Assembly: GCF_020880415.1 (NCBI RefSeq)
Contig: NZ_JAJIUJ010000025.1
Span: 1 to 52,780, forward strand
DNA: 52,780 nt
Reading direction: 5' to 3'
From: Xanthomonas euvesicatoria pv. euvesicatoria
GTDB taxonomy: Bacteria; Pseudomonadota; Gammaproteobacteria; Xanthomonadales; Xanthomonadaceae
Part shown: positions 20,704 to 29,851 of the stretch, one piece after another
Layout: every line of letters starts with the position of its first letter
How positions within the stretch are numbered: the first letter of the stretch is position 1
Program-made: the position numbers and the translations under genes
Notes under the pieces: generated by a model
What the model saw: only the letters and a program-made list of their open reading frames with translations
What the model was told of the DNA's origin: nothing
The model's database searches: none

Positions 20704-21651
20704 ATGCCTGATTCTCTTCGATCCATTCACGTCGTTGCCGGCGTGATCACCGACCCCCGCGGGCGCATCCTGCTGACCCGCCGCACCGAAACGCGCGACA
20801 TGCCTGGCCTGTGGGAATTTCCGGGCGGCAAGCGCGAGCCTGGCGAGACCTCCGAACAAGCGTTGGTGCGCGAGCTCAACGAAGAGCTCGGCATCGAGGC
20901 GCAGGTGGGCGATTGGGTGATGGAAGTGCCGCAGCTCTATCCGGACAAGCGGCTGCGCCTGGAAGTGCGTCATATCACGAGCTGGAAAGGCAGCCCGCGC
21001 GGCCGCGAAGGCCAGGCCATGACCTGGGTGGCGGCAGACAAGCTGGCCCGCTATTCGATGCCGCCGGCCGACGTGCCGGTGGTAGGCGCGCTACGGCAGC
21101 CCGACCGTTACCTGATCACGCCCGAGCCGGAGGACGAGGCGCGCTGGCTGGAGGGCCTGGAGCTCGCATTGCACAACGGGATCACCCGGATCCAGCTGCG
21201 TGCGCGGCAGCTTGCGCCGGCGCGTTGGCAGGCGTTGTTGCAGCAGGTGATGCGCCTGCGTGGTCGCGCGCGCGCGCAACTGTTGCTCAATCGCGATATC
21301 GCGCTGGCTGCGGATCTGGGTATCGGCGTGCATCTGGGATCGGAGCAGCTGGCCGGTCTGCAGGAACGCCCGCTGCCTGCAGACCGACTCGTGGCTGCGT
21401 CGTGCCATGGCTTGGACGACCTGCGCCACGCCCAACGGATCGGCTGCGACTTCGCGGTGCTGGGGCCGGTGCAGGCGACCGCGTCGCATCCGGGCGCCAC
21501 ACCGATCGGCTGGGACGGTTTCGAGACCTTGCGCGAACAGGTCTGGCTGCCGATCTACGCGCTCGGCGGCATGCAGGGCGAAGATGTGCGTCAGGCGCGC
21601 TCGCATGGTGCGCAGGGTATCGCGGCGATCCGCGCGCTCTGGCCGCAATGA
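20704..21651 (+). CDS. Nudix hydrolase fused to a thiamine-phosphate-synthase-like domain (MutT type)
   Basis: A 315-residue two-domain protein. Residues about 5-130 are a MutT-type Nudix domain with a full Nudix box (GGKREPGETSE followed by RELNEELGI), expected to hydrolyse oxidised nucleotides such as 8-oxo-dGTP. Residues about 137-313 are a TIM-barrel domain related to ThiE/TenI, with HGLDDLRHA and LGPVQATASHPGATPIGWDGF resembling the ThiE phosphate loop. The same fusion is known next to secA in pseudomonads. Whether the second domain still makes thiamine phosphate is unknown; a role in binding or releasing a nucleotide product is possible. It lies downstream of secA and is probably transcribed separately. 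Confidence 0.88.
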   Translation: MPDSLRSIHVVAGVITDPRGRILLTRRTETRDMPGLWEFPGGKREPGETSEQALVRELNEELGIEAQVGDWVMEVPQLYPDKRLRLEVRHITSWKGSPRGREGQAMTWVAADKLARYSMPPADVPVVGALRQPDRYLITPEPEDEARWLEGLELALHNGITRIQLRARQLAPARWQALLQQVMRLRGRARAQLLLNRDIALAADLGIGVHLGSEQLAGLQERPLPADRLVAASCHGLDDLRHAQRIGCDFAVLGPVQATASHPGATPIGWDGFETLREQVWLPIYALGGMQGEDVRQARSHGAQGIAAIRALWPQ

Positions 21652-21762
21652 GCGCACCGCAGCATCTGACGGCCGAACCGTCAGCGCAATGCCCTCGACC
21701 CCTGTTGCGACGTGCAGCGGTCCTGCGGTGATCCCGCGCCGCCGGATGCCACGCCTGCGCGG

Positions 21763-22350
21763 CTAGAACGTCACCCAGAAGCAGTTATATTGCCTGCGTA
21801 GCCGCAGCACGCTGCGCGCCGGCGTGCCGCTGGCGAGGTTCTGTTCCAGCCGCAGTCCCCAGGGGCGCGGGCGGCTGGGCGGGGTAGGCAGTGGCGCGTC
21901 GATGGCGCTGCCATCCAGCGACGGCGTAGGCGCGGTGGTGTCGGCGTCCCAGGTGGGGGTGTCGCTGTGCGGATACATCGGCACGATATCCAGCAACGGG
22001 CGCTGCACGATGGCTTCCAGCCGGCTCAGCACCTGATTGGCGGCGGCATCGGATTGACCGCTCCACAGGTACAGGCTGGACAGGCGGTTGACGTCGCGGC
22101 TGTCCACCGCCAATTGCAGCAACGACACCAGTTCGCTCAGCCGCCGCGGGCAGCCGTAGCGATACAGGCCGGTATTGCCCTGCGGGCGGATGGCAGGCAG
22201 TGCGCGGCTGGCCGCGCCGACGTCTTCGCAGCGCCGGTCGGTGAACAGGGTTTGCCCGTCCGGCGCGACGCAGCGATGGATTTCCTGCGCCTGCACGCGC
22301 GCGGCGGGACAGGCGCAGAGCAAGAACAACAGGGGCAGAAGGCGATGCAT
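21763..22350 (-). CDS. DUF4124-containing secreted protein
   Basis: From the ATG at 22350 it is 195 residues, beginning with a signal peptide (MHRLLPLLFLLCACPAARVQA). A cysteine near residue 14 could alternatively make it a lipoprotein, though the lipobox is poor. The mature N-terminus has the DUF4124 pattern (IHRCVAPDGQTLFTDRRC: two cysteines framing a short beta unit). The C-terminal half is Pro/Thr-rich and ends in aromatic residues. Function unknown; DUF4124 proteins are envelope proteins of gammaproteobacteria. An ATG at 22392 would extend it by 14 residues, but the signal peptide argues for the shorter form. Confidence 0.75.
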   Translation of the reverse strand: MHRLLPLLFLLCACPAARVQAQEIHRCVAPDGQTLFTDRRCEDVGAASRALPAIRPQGNTGLYRYGCPRRLSELVSLLQLAVDSRDVNRLSSLYLWSGQSDAAANQVLSRLEAIVQRPLLDIVPMYPHSDTPTWDADTTAPTPSLDGSAIDAPLPTPPSRPRPWGLRLEQNLASGTPARSVLRLRRQYNCFWVTF

Positions 22351-22437
22351 CGGCGCAGCGTAGCCGGGTAAGCGTGAGCTGGCGACATACATGCGCGCGG
22401 GTGTGCGAGGGCGACGACTGGAATGCGAAGCAGGTGC

Positions 22438-23265
22438 TCAGCGTCCGAGCAGCTGCAACACCTGCGTGGTCGGCTTGGCCAGATTGAGGGTGTAGAAATG
22501 CAATGCCGGCGCGCCACCTGCGATCAGGCGCTGGCACAAGGCCGCCACGACCTCTGCGCCGAAGGCGCGCACTGCGTCGGCGTCGTCGCCGTAGGACTGC
22601 ATCTTCTTGCCGATCCAGCGTGGAATCTCTGCGCCGCATTGCTCGGAAAACCGCCGCAGCTGCGAGAAATTGGAGATCGGCATGATGCCGGGAATGATCG
22701 GTATCTCCACGCCCATCCGCTGCACTGCGTCGCGGAAATGAAAGTAGGCATCGGCGTTGTAGAAATACTGGGTAATGGCCGCATCGGCGCCGGCATCGAC
22801 CTTGGCCTTGAAATAGCGCAGGTCGCTGAGCGCGTCGGCCGCCTGCGGATGGGTTTCCGGATAGGCGCCGACCTCGATCCGGAACGCGGCGCCGTGCTCG
22901 GCGCGGATGAAGGCGATCAGGTCCGAGGCGTAACGCAGGTCCCCGGGATGGCCCATGCCCGACGGCAGGTCGCCACGCAGCGCAACGATGCGGGTGCAAC
23001 CGATGGCGCGATACAGCTTGAGCAGCTCGCGGATTTCCTGCCGGCTGCCGCCGACGCAGGACAGGTGCGGCGCCGCTTCGAAGCCATGCTTCTGCTTGAG
23101 GTGGCGTACCGTTTCGGAGGTGTAGCTGAGCGTGGAGCCGCCGGCGCCGAAGGTGCACGACACGTACTCCGGCGCGTAGCCTTTCAACCTGGCTGCAGTG
23201 CGGTCCAGTTGCGCGCGCTGATCATCGGTCTTGGGCGGGTAGAACTCGAAACTGAGATGCGTCAT
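22438..23265 (-). CDS. metF: 5,10-methylenetetrahydrofolate reductase
   Basis: FAD-dependent TIM-barrel enzyme that produces 5-methyl-tetrahydrofolate for methionine synthesis. The 275-residue length is typical. The catalytic Glu is in FEFYPP (Glu7), and Asp99 is in ALRGDLP, which binds folate. The gene ends with the family-typical LHFYTLNLAKPT. It is 13.7 kb from ahcY on the same strand; in many related bacteria these two methyl-cycle genes are adjacent. A 28-bp palindrome 32 bases upstream of the start may be its operator. Confidence 0.96.
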   Translation of the reverse strand: MTHLSFEFYPPKTDDQRAQLDRTAARLKGYAPEYVSCTFGAGGSTLSYTSETVRHLKQKHGFEAAPHLSCVGGSRQEIRELLKLYRAIGCTRIVALRGDLPSGMGHPGDLRYASDLIAFIRAEHGAAFRIEVGAYPETHPQAADALSDLRYFKAKVDAGADAAITQYFYNADAYFHFRDAVQRMGVEIPIIPGIMPISNFSQLRRFSEQCGAEIPRWIGKKMQSYGDDADAVRAFGAEVVAALCQRLIAGGAPALHFYTLNLAKPTTQVLQLLGR

Positions 23266-23296
23266 CGCGGCGGTTCCGGCTGATCGTCTGGCGATA

Positions 23297-23324
23297 ATAT
23301 CGCTTCATCGCGATGAATGCATAT
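23297..23324 (-). promoter_or_regulatory. Operator-like palindrome upstream of metF
   Basis: TTCATCGCGATGAA (23304-23317) is a perfect 14-bp palindrome, flanked symmetrically at three bases by ATAT on each side, giving a 28-bp dyad. It ends 32 bases before the metF start and overlaps the stop codon of the upstream gene. Two methyl-cycle repressor families (ArsR-type SahR, LysR-type MetR) are known; the MetR half-site order (TGAA...TTCA) does not fit, and the SahR consensus could not be checked here. Confidence 0.5.
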
Positions 23325-24687
23325 CAGGTTGCGACGGTTCCGATGCGCCCTGTCGCAGGGCCGGTGAGGGCGGCAGCACGCGGAATGGCAGGTTGGCATA
23401 GCCGGCGCGGCCGGCGTCATCGCGCACTTCCACAAACAAGCGGTAATTGCCCGGCGGTGGTGCGATCAGGCGCACCTCCTCGCCCGTAGCGCGTGCGCCG
23501 TTGCGACCACCGGGAACGCGGTTCGGCGCAATGGCGGCATCGACCAGCGGTGGCAACGTCTCGGGGTCGCCCCCGATGCTGCGCGCGGTGCTTTCGCTGC
23601 GAACGTGCCAGTCGTAGCGCAGTACGGATGCGCCGCTGGCACGAATGCGTGCGGTCACGGCCTGGCCCGGGCGAAGGCTCACGCTGTCGGTGGCGCGTTG
23701 GCCAGCCAGCGTGAGCGCCGCTACCGTTGGCGCCCGGGTGGCTGGCCATTGGCCGGTCCACAGCAATTGCAATGTGTCCACGCTGGGCGTGGCCTCGCCC
23801 GAAGACAAGAACAGGCCATACCAGGTGGGCGTGCGCTCCTGCTTGTCGCCCCACAGGAACACGAACGAGCCCAGCCCCTGGCGGGTGTCGCTGGCGATGT
23901 CGCTGCGGTAGCGCTGTTCCAGCAATAGCGCCTTGCGCGTGCTGTCGTCTTCGATCGGTGCGCCCCACGAGGTGGTCGGCGATTCCCAGTGCCCGGTGGG
24001 GCCCCATTCGGTGACCACGTAAGGGCCGCGCCAACCGCTCTCGTGCAGCTTTTGCGGGAGCGCTGCGATATCGCCGTAGAGCTGCACGGCGATCAGGTCC
24101 AGTGCCGGCGCGCGCGTCTTGAGTTGGTCGATGAGTTGCTTGTCGAAACCGGCCAGCGTGGTGGTGACCGGATGATCCGGGTCGATGGCATGGATCGCCT
24201 CGGCGATCTCGCCGACCGCATTCCAGACCTTGGGATTGGTGTAATCCAGATTGAGCTCGTTACCGACCACCCACATTAGCACCGCCGGATGCGCCGCCGA
24301 TTGCCGTACCTGCGCAAGGATGCGTTGCAGTTGCTGTTTCACTGCCGTTGCATCGTCGTAATCGAAGCCATGTCGCTGGTTGCCGACCTCGATGCCGACC
24401 GCCACTTTCAGGCCGTTGCCTTGTGCGCGATCGAGCAGGGCGCGCTGGCGTTGCGGGTCCGGATCCACGCGCCAGGTGCGCAACGCGTTGCCGCCGCGTG
24501 CGGCCAGCGTTTCCATGCTGCCATTGCCCAGGCCGGCACCCTTGATCACGAAGGGAGCGCCATCCACCAACAGGCGGTAGCCGTCTGCTTCCTGCGCAAT
24601 GCGCACCTGCGCCGCGCTGACCTGCGTGCTCGCGGCCAGTGCGAACACGCAGACGGCGATGACGCGCGTATTGCATGGCAGTTGCAT
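23305..24687 (-). CDS. Secreted clan GH-A glycoside hydrolase-like protein (GH2 TIM-barrel type)
   Basis: A 460-residue protein with a signal peptide (cleavage near residue 25, after VSA). A (beta/alpha)8-type catalytic region follows, starting with the GH2-like strand GYRLLVDGAPFVIKGAG. Acid/base and nucleophile candidates fit clan GH-A: Asn143-Glu144 (GNELN) and Glu227 (VVTEWGP). About 120 C-terminal residues look like a beta-sandwich domain. Substrate unknown; members act on beta-linked plant or bacterial glycans. It is encoded upstream of metF on the same strand, and its stop overlaps the metF palindrome. Confidence 0.75.
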   Translation of the reverse strand: MQLPCNTRVIAVCVFALAASTQVSAAQVRIAQEADGYRLLVDGAPFVIKGAGLGNGSMETLAARGGNALRTWRVDPDPQRQRALLDRAQGNGLKVAVGIEVGNQRHGFDYDDATAVKQQLQRILAQVRQSAAHPAVLMWVVGNELNLDYTNPKVWNAVGEIAEAIHAIDPDHPVTTTLAGFDKQLIDQLKTRAPALDLIAVQLYGDIAALPQKLHESGWRGPYVVTEWGPTGHWESPTTSWGAPIEDDSTRKALLLEQRYRSDIASDTRQGLGSFVFLWGDKQERTPTWYGLFLSSGEATPSVDTLQLLWTGQWPATRAPTVAALTLAGQRATDSVSLRPGQAVTARIRASGASVLRYDWHVRSESTARSIGGDPETLPPLVDAAIAPNRVPGGRNGARATGEEVRLIAPPPGNYRLFVEVRDDAGRAGYANLPFRVLPPSPALRQGASEPSQPDMHSSR

Positions 24688-25083
24688 GGCGACTCCTGGT
24701 GGTCAGCAAGGCACCAGCATAGGCCGGGATACCGTGATGCGGGCGGCCGCGCAGCATCTGCCTGGTTGGGGTTGCTTGCGGGCAATCGCATCCGGTTCTG
24801 GGGCTGGGTTGTTGCAATCGCACGCCGCTTGCCTGCTTGAACTTGCGGTGCATTCGGTGAGCGCAAGCGTTTGGTTGCATTGGGCTGCAATGCGACATGC
24901 AGGAAGAGGTTGGCGAAGACCGCTTGTCCAACGAACATTACGCAGCACCGCGGCGTTGTCGAAGACCCACCATCGCTGGCTTGCCGCTGCCGTGGCAATG
25001 CCTGCTGGAAACCGTGGGTGCATCTGCGCCGGGCGTTGACGCCTGCACGCCTACACTGGGCGCACTTTCCATGGAGCGCTTTC
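24688..25083. other. Divergent intergenic region, no gene seen
   Basis: These 396 bases separate the glycosidase-like gene (leftward) from the quinone oxidoreductase gene (rightward) and should hold both promoters. Frames that are open here lack start sites and family character. A GGAG at 25073-25076 serves the oxidoreductase. No repeat or hairpin of note was found. Confidence 0.5.
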
Positions 25084-26061
25084 ATGAGCGATACCACGAT
25101 GACCGCCATCGCCATCCGCGATGGCAAGGGCGACGCCGAGGCGCTGTACGCCACCGAACAACCGCGCCCGCGTCCGGCACCGGGGCAGGTGCTGATCCGC
25201 GTGCATGCCGCCGGCATCAATCGCCCGGATCTGCTGCAACGCACCGGGCACTACCCGCCGCCACCTGGCGCGCCGGAAACGCTGGGGCTGGAAATCGCCG
25301 GCGAAATCGTCGAGCCGGCTGGTCGCTGGAAGGTGGGCGAGCGCGTGTGCGCGCTGCTGGCTGGCGGTGGCTACGCGCAATACGCCGCCGTCGATGCGCG
25401 TCACGTACTGCCCATTCCCGCCGGCATGGATCTGGTGCACGCCGCCGCGTTACCGGAAACCATCTTCACTGCCTATGCCAATCTGTTCGAACACGGCCGG
25501 CTCGCGGCAGGCCAATGGCTGCTGTTGCATGGTGCGACCTCGGGCATCGGCGTTACGGCGATCCAGATGGCCAAGGCGGCGGGCGCGCACGTGCTGGCCA
25601 CCGCGCGCTCGGCCAGCAAGGCGGCACAGGCGCGCGAGTTGGGCGCCGATGTGGCGATCGATTCCACCACTGCGTCGTTTGTCGAGGTGGCCAAGGCGCA
25701 CGGCGGCGTGGATGTTGCGCTCGACATGGTGGGCGCTGCGGTCTTCGCCGACACCCTGGAAGCGCTCAACCCGCGCGGACGCATCGTCTACATCGCCTCG
25801 CAGGCCGGCGCCACCATCGAGGTGCCGATTCCGGTGCTGATGCGCAAGCAGGCGGTCATTACCGGCTCGACGCTACGCCCGCGCAATGCAGACGAAAAAG
25901 CCCGGCTGGCCGCCGAAGTGGAGCGGGTGGTGTGGCCATGGATCGAGCAGGGCAAGCTGCGCGTACTGCTCGACAAGTGCTTCCCGCTGAGCGAAGCGGC
26001 TGCGGCGCATCGTTACCTGGAGCAGGGCAGTCACCTGGGCAAGGTGGTGCTGGAGATGTAG
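25084..26061 (+). CDS. NAD(P)H:quinone oxidoreductase, PIG3/zeta-crystallin type
   Basis: Medium-chain dehydrogenase/reductase without catalytic zinc, 325 residues. It has an N-terminal GroES-like domain (MTAIAIRDG, then INRPDLLQRTGHYPPPPGAPETLGLEIAGE) and a nucleotide-binding domain with HGATSGIGVTAIQMAKAAGA. The C-terminal signature ending in LGKVVLEM is typical of the PIG3 subgroup. It probably reduces quinones or related electrophiles in the cytoplasm. The start ATG at 25084 has GGAG seven bases upstream; a longer open frame upstream is not coding. Confidence 0.9.
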   Translation: MSDTTMTAIAIRDGKGDAEALYATEQPRPRPAPGQVLIRVHAAGINRPDLLQRTGHYPPPPGAPETLGLEIAGEIVEPAGRWKVGERVCALLAGGGYAQYAAVDARHVLPIPAGMDLVHAAALPETIFTAYANLFEHGRLAAGQWLLLHGATSGIGVTAIQMAKAAGAHVLATARSASKAAQARELGADVAIDSTTASFVEVAKAHGGVDVALDMVGAAVFADTLEALNPRGRIVYIASQAGATIEVPIPVLMRKQAVITGSTLRPRNADEKARLAAEVERVVWPWIEQGKLRVLLDKCFPLSEAAAAHRYLEQGSHLGKVVLEM

Positions 26062-26300
26062 CACGTAGCCACTGGACTCAACCAGCTCGGCGCCAGCGGC
26101 TGCAGGCGCCGTGCGCCCGGCGATCGACAAGCGCCGGCCCCGCCACCGCGCAATCGCACAGCTACCTCGGCACGAGGTTCGCGTGTCAGTTCGCGGCCGC
26201 ATCGTTTTACGCACACAGAGTTCGCACTGTTGCGCCTGAAACCACTGCCGCCTCGTGAGAATCCGCAGCCTGTTAACTCACGATCAATGGCGGCACACGA

Positions 26301-28061
26301 ATGATGACGCGCTCTTTCTCTCAGGCCGTCCTGGCTTGCGCCGTCGCGCTGGGTATGACCGGTGTCGCGCAGGCAGCCGAACAGGCACCTGCGCAACCCG
26401 CCGTCGGTGGCGCGCTGGCGCCGCAACGCATCCTGCAGGTGGGATTGGTGCTCAAGCCGCAGGTGACCATGCGTCAGCAACAAGCGACGGTGGAGCAGTG
26501 GTTGACCCGCGATGGCGGCGATCCGCTGTTGCGCGGCCAACTGGCACGCGCATCGGCTGCTTCCACCCGCGATATCGCACAGGTCAAGGCCTATCTGAGC
26601 CGGTATGGCATCACCGATGTACGCCCGGCCATCGATGGCCGCCTGCTGCAGGTTCGCGCGACAGCGGCGGCATTGCAGGCTGCCCTTGGCACCCCGCTGC
26701 GTGCAGTGAGTGCCGATGGCCGCCTCGGCGTTTCCGCTGCGCAGGGCACGGTCGCAGTGCCGGCCGGCTTGCAGGCGGTGGTGCAAGGTGTGGTTGGCCT
26801 GGACGGCACGGCCGGCGCCAAGGTCACCCCGCACGGGGCGCCGCTGAGCGCCGCGCGCACATCGTTGTTGAACAGCAGCGCCGTGACGGCCGCCAACAGC
26901 GGCGGCGGCGCAGAAGTCGTGCGCCACAGCATCGAAGAGCTCAATAGCGCGTACGGCGCCGATACGCTGGCACCGGCCAGCGATATCGTCGGTGCGGTCA
27001 TTGCCGCCGGCAATCTGGAAAATACCCTCGCGCGGCTGCAGAGCTTCCAGGACCTGCACGGCCTGCACACCCCGGTCACGGTGGTGACGGTGGGCGACCC
27101 TAGCGCGCCGGGTTACCAGTCCGATGCCGCCAGCAAGGATTCGGAAGTCGAGTGGGACATGGATACCCAGTTGCTGGTCGGCAGCGCCGGCGGGTTGAAG
27201 CGCCTGATCATCTACAACATCCCGGACTTTTCCTGGAAGAGCATGATCGATGGCATGGCGCGCGCGGCCGACGACAACCTGGCCCGCGTGGTCAGCATGT
27301 CGATCTATGGGCAGGAAATCCAGGTCAACGACGCGGTCTTCCAGGCCATGGACGCCAGCCTGACCAAGGCGGTGCGTCAGGGGCAGAACTTCCTGATCTG
27401 CAGCGGCGACGACGGCATCTACCTGCCGCTGAGCGCACGCGCCAACGCGCCTTATTACGACACGCTGGCGGGGCGCCCGGACCTGCGCCAGGTCGGTTGG
27501 CCGGCTTCGCACCGCTACGCGATTGCGGTGGGCGCCACCGAGTTGCTGACCCAGGGCGGCAACCCCGGCAGCTACGCCTCCGAGCGCGTCTGGAATGCCG
27601 GTGTCGGCCGCCACCTCAGCCAGGGCGGCCTCAGCAAGATTGCCTATGCGCCGCAGTGGCAGCGCACCCTGCTGCCGGGGCAGACGGCCTCCGGCTACCG
27701 CGCTGTGCCCGACGTCAGCTTCAATGGCTCGTTCTACAGCAGTGCGCAGATCCGCGGCACCGATGCGCAAGGGAACGAGGCTGCCTGGTATGTGTGGGGG
27801 ACCAGTGCCGCCACCCCGACCTTCGCCGGCTATATCGCCCGGCTGTTGCAGTCGCATCCCACTCTGGGCTTCGTTGCGCCGCAGATCTATCAGTACGCGA
27901 GCCAGCGTCACGATACGCAGCGCGCCCATGACGTGGTGGTCGGCAGCAATGGCCTGTATCGCGATGGATACAACGCGAGCTACGGTTGGGACTTCGCGTC
28001 GGGCTGGGGCAGCATGAACATCGGCGACTTCGACCGCTTCCTGACGCAGGCAGCGCCATAA
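26301..28061 (+). CDS. Secreted serine-carboxyl peptidase, S53 (sedolisin) family
   Basis: A 586-residue pre-pro-enzyme. It has a signal peptide (about 1-25), an activation pro-domain (about 40-180, with the pattern ...VKAYLSRYGI...), then the catalytic domain. The Glu-Asp-Ser triad is visible as Glu282 and Asp286 (SEVEWD) and Ser502 (GTSAATP), with an oxyanion Asp at 370/371 (CSGDDG). The C-terminal calcium-site region (DGYNASYGWDFASGWGSMN) is intact. Sedolisins are acid-active endopeptidases; xanthomonalisin from this genus is the family's pepstatin-insensitive example. This is a relative, not shown to be the same enzyme. It stands alone, with no obvious ribosome site before the ATG pair at 26301/26304. 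Confidence 0.88.
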   Translation: MMTRSFSQAVLACAVALGMTGVAQAAEQAPAQPAVGGALAPQRILQVGLVLKPQVTMRQQQATVEQWLTRDGGDPLLRGQLARASAASTRDIAQVKAYLSRYGITDVRPAIDGRLLQVRATAAALQAALGTPLRAVSADGRLGVSAAQGTVAVPAGLQAVVQGVVGLDGTAGAKVTPHGAPLSAARTSLLNSSAVTAANSGGGAEVVRHSIEELNSAYGADTLAPASDIVGAVIAAGNLENTLARLQSFQDLHGLHTPVTVVTVGDPSAPGYQSDAASKDSEVEWDMDTQLLVGSAGGLKRLIIYNIPDFSWKSMIDGMARAADDNLARVVSMSIYGQEIQVNDAVFQAMDASLTKAVRQGQNFLICSGDDGIYLPLSARANAPYYDTLAGRPDLRQVGWPASHRYAIAVGATELLTQGGNPGSYASERVWNAGVGRHLSQGGLSKIAYAPQWQRTLLPGQTASGYRAVPDVSFNGSFYSSAQIRGTDAQGNEAAWYVWGTSAATPTFAGYIARLLQSHPTLGFVAPQIYQYASQRHDTQRAHDVVVGSNGLYRDGYNASYGWDFASGWGSMNIGDFDRFLTQAAP

Positions 28062-28136
28062 CCTTCACTGCGCATGGCGAGCTCGCTGTCGCTGCGCCTT
28101 AACCGATATTCCAACGTTGCGTAGCGGCGGTGCTGG

Positions 28137-28541
28137 TTACCGTGGCGGCGTACAGTCGACCACCGCTTCGATGTGGTGGCCGTCCGGGTCATCGACGAAC
28201 GCGGCGTAATAGTCATCGCCATAATCCGGTCGCAAGCCGGGTGCGCCATTGCAGTGACCGCCGTGCCGTAGCGCGGCTCGGTGAAACGCGTCCACGGCGG
28301 ACGCGTCGGTAGCGGCAAATGCCAGATGGAATCCGACCCCCGGGGCACATTGCGTTGCCTGGCGTTGTTTCAACGCCAGGCAATCGTCGTCACCGGGCCT
28401 GCCATCGCCGACCGCCTGGTCGAGCGTGCCTGGCTCCAGATCGGACCACACCCGCACATAGCCAGGCGCACCCAGCGTTGCGTCGAAAAATTCGGCGGAT
28501 ATCTCGATCGTACGAACGCCCAGCGAAACGTGCTGCAACAT
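28137..28541 (-). CDS. VOC (glyoxalase/bleomycin resistance fold) family protein
   Basis: A 134-residue single VOC module starting at ATG 28541 (MLQHVSLGVR); a longer open frame upstream adds an unlikely Ala/Arg-rich leader. The metal-ligand pattern fits the fold: His4 in the first strand, a His in GFHLAFAATD and a Glu in HHIEAV. It is likely a small metal-dependent lyase, isomerase or binding protein; the substrate cannot be inferred. It converges with the S53 gene across a 75-base gap. Confidence 0.8.
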   Translation of the reverse strand: MLQHVSLGVRTIEISAEFFDATLGAPGYVRVWSDLEPGTLDQAVGDGRPGDDDCLALKQRQATQCAPGVGFHLAFAATDASAVDAFHRAALRHGGHCNGAPGLRPDYGDDYYAAFVDDPDGHHIEAVVDCTPPR

Positions 28542-28915
28542 CGGTGCAGCCGTCGATGGCGACGGCACAGCGGCGTGCCGGCGGCGATGCTGGTCTGCAC
28601 GCGCGCCGGCGTCAATCGCATGCTGCAAAAGACGCTAGTGGCGTTGGTCGAGCACCGCCAATTCCAACCGCCGCGCCGACAACGTCTGCAGCCGTCGCGC
28701 ATTGCCTTCGTGGCGCAACTGAGCAGGCCCGGTAGGCAGCGGCTGGCATACAGGTATAGCAAAACAAGCAGGAGCGATGTCTCGCAGTGGGCTGCACGCT
28801 GACCGTACACTGCGCCGTCGCGTGCGCTCTCCGCATCGCGCCGCTGCAGCATTGGCCAGGCAGTGTGCGTGCAGGCGTTCGCATCGGTGGCCACCCTACC
28901 AGCACGAAGGTTTCG
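28542..28915. other. Divergent intergenic region, no gene seen
   Basis: These 374 bases lie between the VOC gene (leftward) and the dehydrogenase gene (rightward). A TATAGCAAAAC patch near 28755 is locally AT-rich and could be part of a promoter. Overlapping open frames here have no convincing start or composition. Confidence 0.4.
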
Positions 28916-29851
28916 ATGAAGCATCCAGACGCATTGCGTATCGCCCTTGTCGGGATCGGCAAGATCGCCCGCGACCAGCACGTGCCGACCATCGCCGCGC
29001 GCGACGATGTGCAGCTGGTGGCCACCGTGAGCCGGCATGGCACGGTGGACGGTGTGCCCGCCTATCAGACCCTGGAAGACGCATTTGCCGCCCAGCCGCA
29101 GATCGAAGCGGTGGCCTTGTGCACGCCACCGGTCGGACGGCACGCATTGGCGCAGGCCGCGTTGATGGCCGGCCGCCATGTGTTTCTGGAGAAGCCGCCG
29201 GCCGCAACGCTCGCCGAAATTCATGACCTGCAGGACGTGGCGCAGCGTACGCAACGTAGCCTGTTCACCAGCTGGCATTCGCGTTGCGCAGCCGGTGTCG
29301 AGCCTGCCCGTGCATGGTTGGCCGACAAGCAACTCGTGCGCGCGCACATCACCTGGAAGGAAGACATTCGCCACTGGCATCCGGGCCAGGACTGGATTCT
29401 GGAACCTGGCGGCATGGGGGTGTTCGACCCCGGCATCAATGCGCTCTCCATCGTGACCCATCTGCTGCCGCGCAGCTTGGCGCTGCGCGACGCCGAGCTG
29501 CATACCCCGGAAAACCGCCAGGCGCCGCTGTATGCCAGGCTCGCATTCGTCGACACCGCAGGACTCCCGGTAACGGCCGAATTCGATTTCCTGCAGACCG
29601 GCCACCAGCGCTGGGACATCGAAGTGGAAACCACCGCGGGCCTGCTCATGCTCAGCGAAGGCGGGGCCAAGTTGAGCATCGATGGGCAACTTAAGGCGCT
29701 GCCAGCGTCCAGCGAATACGACGGCTTGTACGGGCGCTTCGTGCAGCTGGTGCGCGCGGGCCAATCGGAAGTGGATATTGCACCGTTCGTGCACGTGGCA
29801 GATGCGTTCATGCTCGGCGCACGCCAGGTCACCGCAGCGTTCGCCTGGTAA
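28916..29851 (+). CDS. Gfo/Idh/MocA family oxidoreductase (aldose 1-dehydrogenase-like)
   Basis: A 311-residue NAD(P)-dependent sugar dehydrogenase-type protein. The Rossmann motif GIGKIARDQHVPTIA is at the N-terminus, the EKPP motif near residue 88, and a C-terminal mixed beta-sheet domain contains GVFDPGINALSI. The overall look is closest to D-galactose or L-arabinose 1-dehydrogenases of proteobacteria, which oxidise the sugar to a lactone; the substrate is inferred. The ATG has CGAAGG five bases upstream. Downstream lie two hairpins shared with the convergent amylase gene. Confidence 0.82.
   Translation: MKHPDALRIALVGIGKIARDQHVPTIAARDDVQLVATVSRHGTVDGVPAYQTLEDAFAAQPQIEAVALCTPPVGRHALAQAALMAGRHVFLEKPPAATLAEIHDLQDVAQRTQRSLFTSWHSRCAAGVEPARAWLADKQLVRAHITWKEDIRHWHPGQDWILEPGGMGVFDPGINALSIVTHLLPRSLALRDAELHTPENRQAPLYARLAFVDTAGLPVTAEFDFLQTGHQRWDIEVETTAGLLMLSEGGAKLSIDGQLKALPASSEYDGLYGRFVQLVRAGQSEVDIAPFVHVADAFMLGARQVTAAFAW

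Noticed and set aside
23304..23317. metF palindrome as a standard MetR site
   Set aside because: The half-sites are in the opposite order (TTCA...TGAA) to the MetR consensus, so it is reported only as an unassigned dyad.
27795..27820. S53 peptidase considered inactive because its Ser motif reads GTSAATP instead of SGTSASAP
   Set aside because: The catalytic Ser, the Glu/Asp pair, the oxyanion Asp and the calcium-site region are all kept; the change is within family variation.
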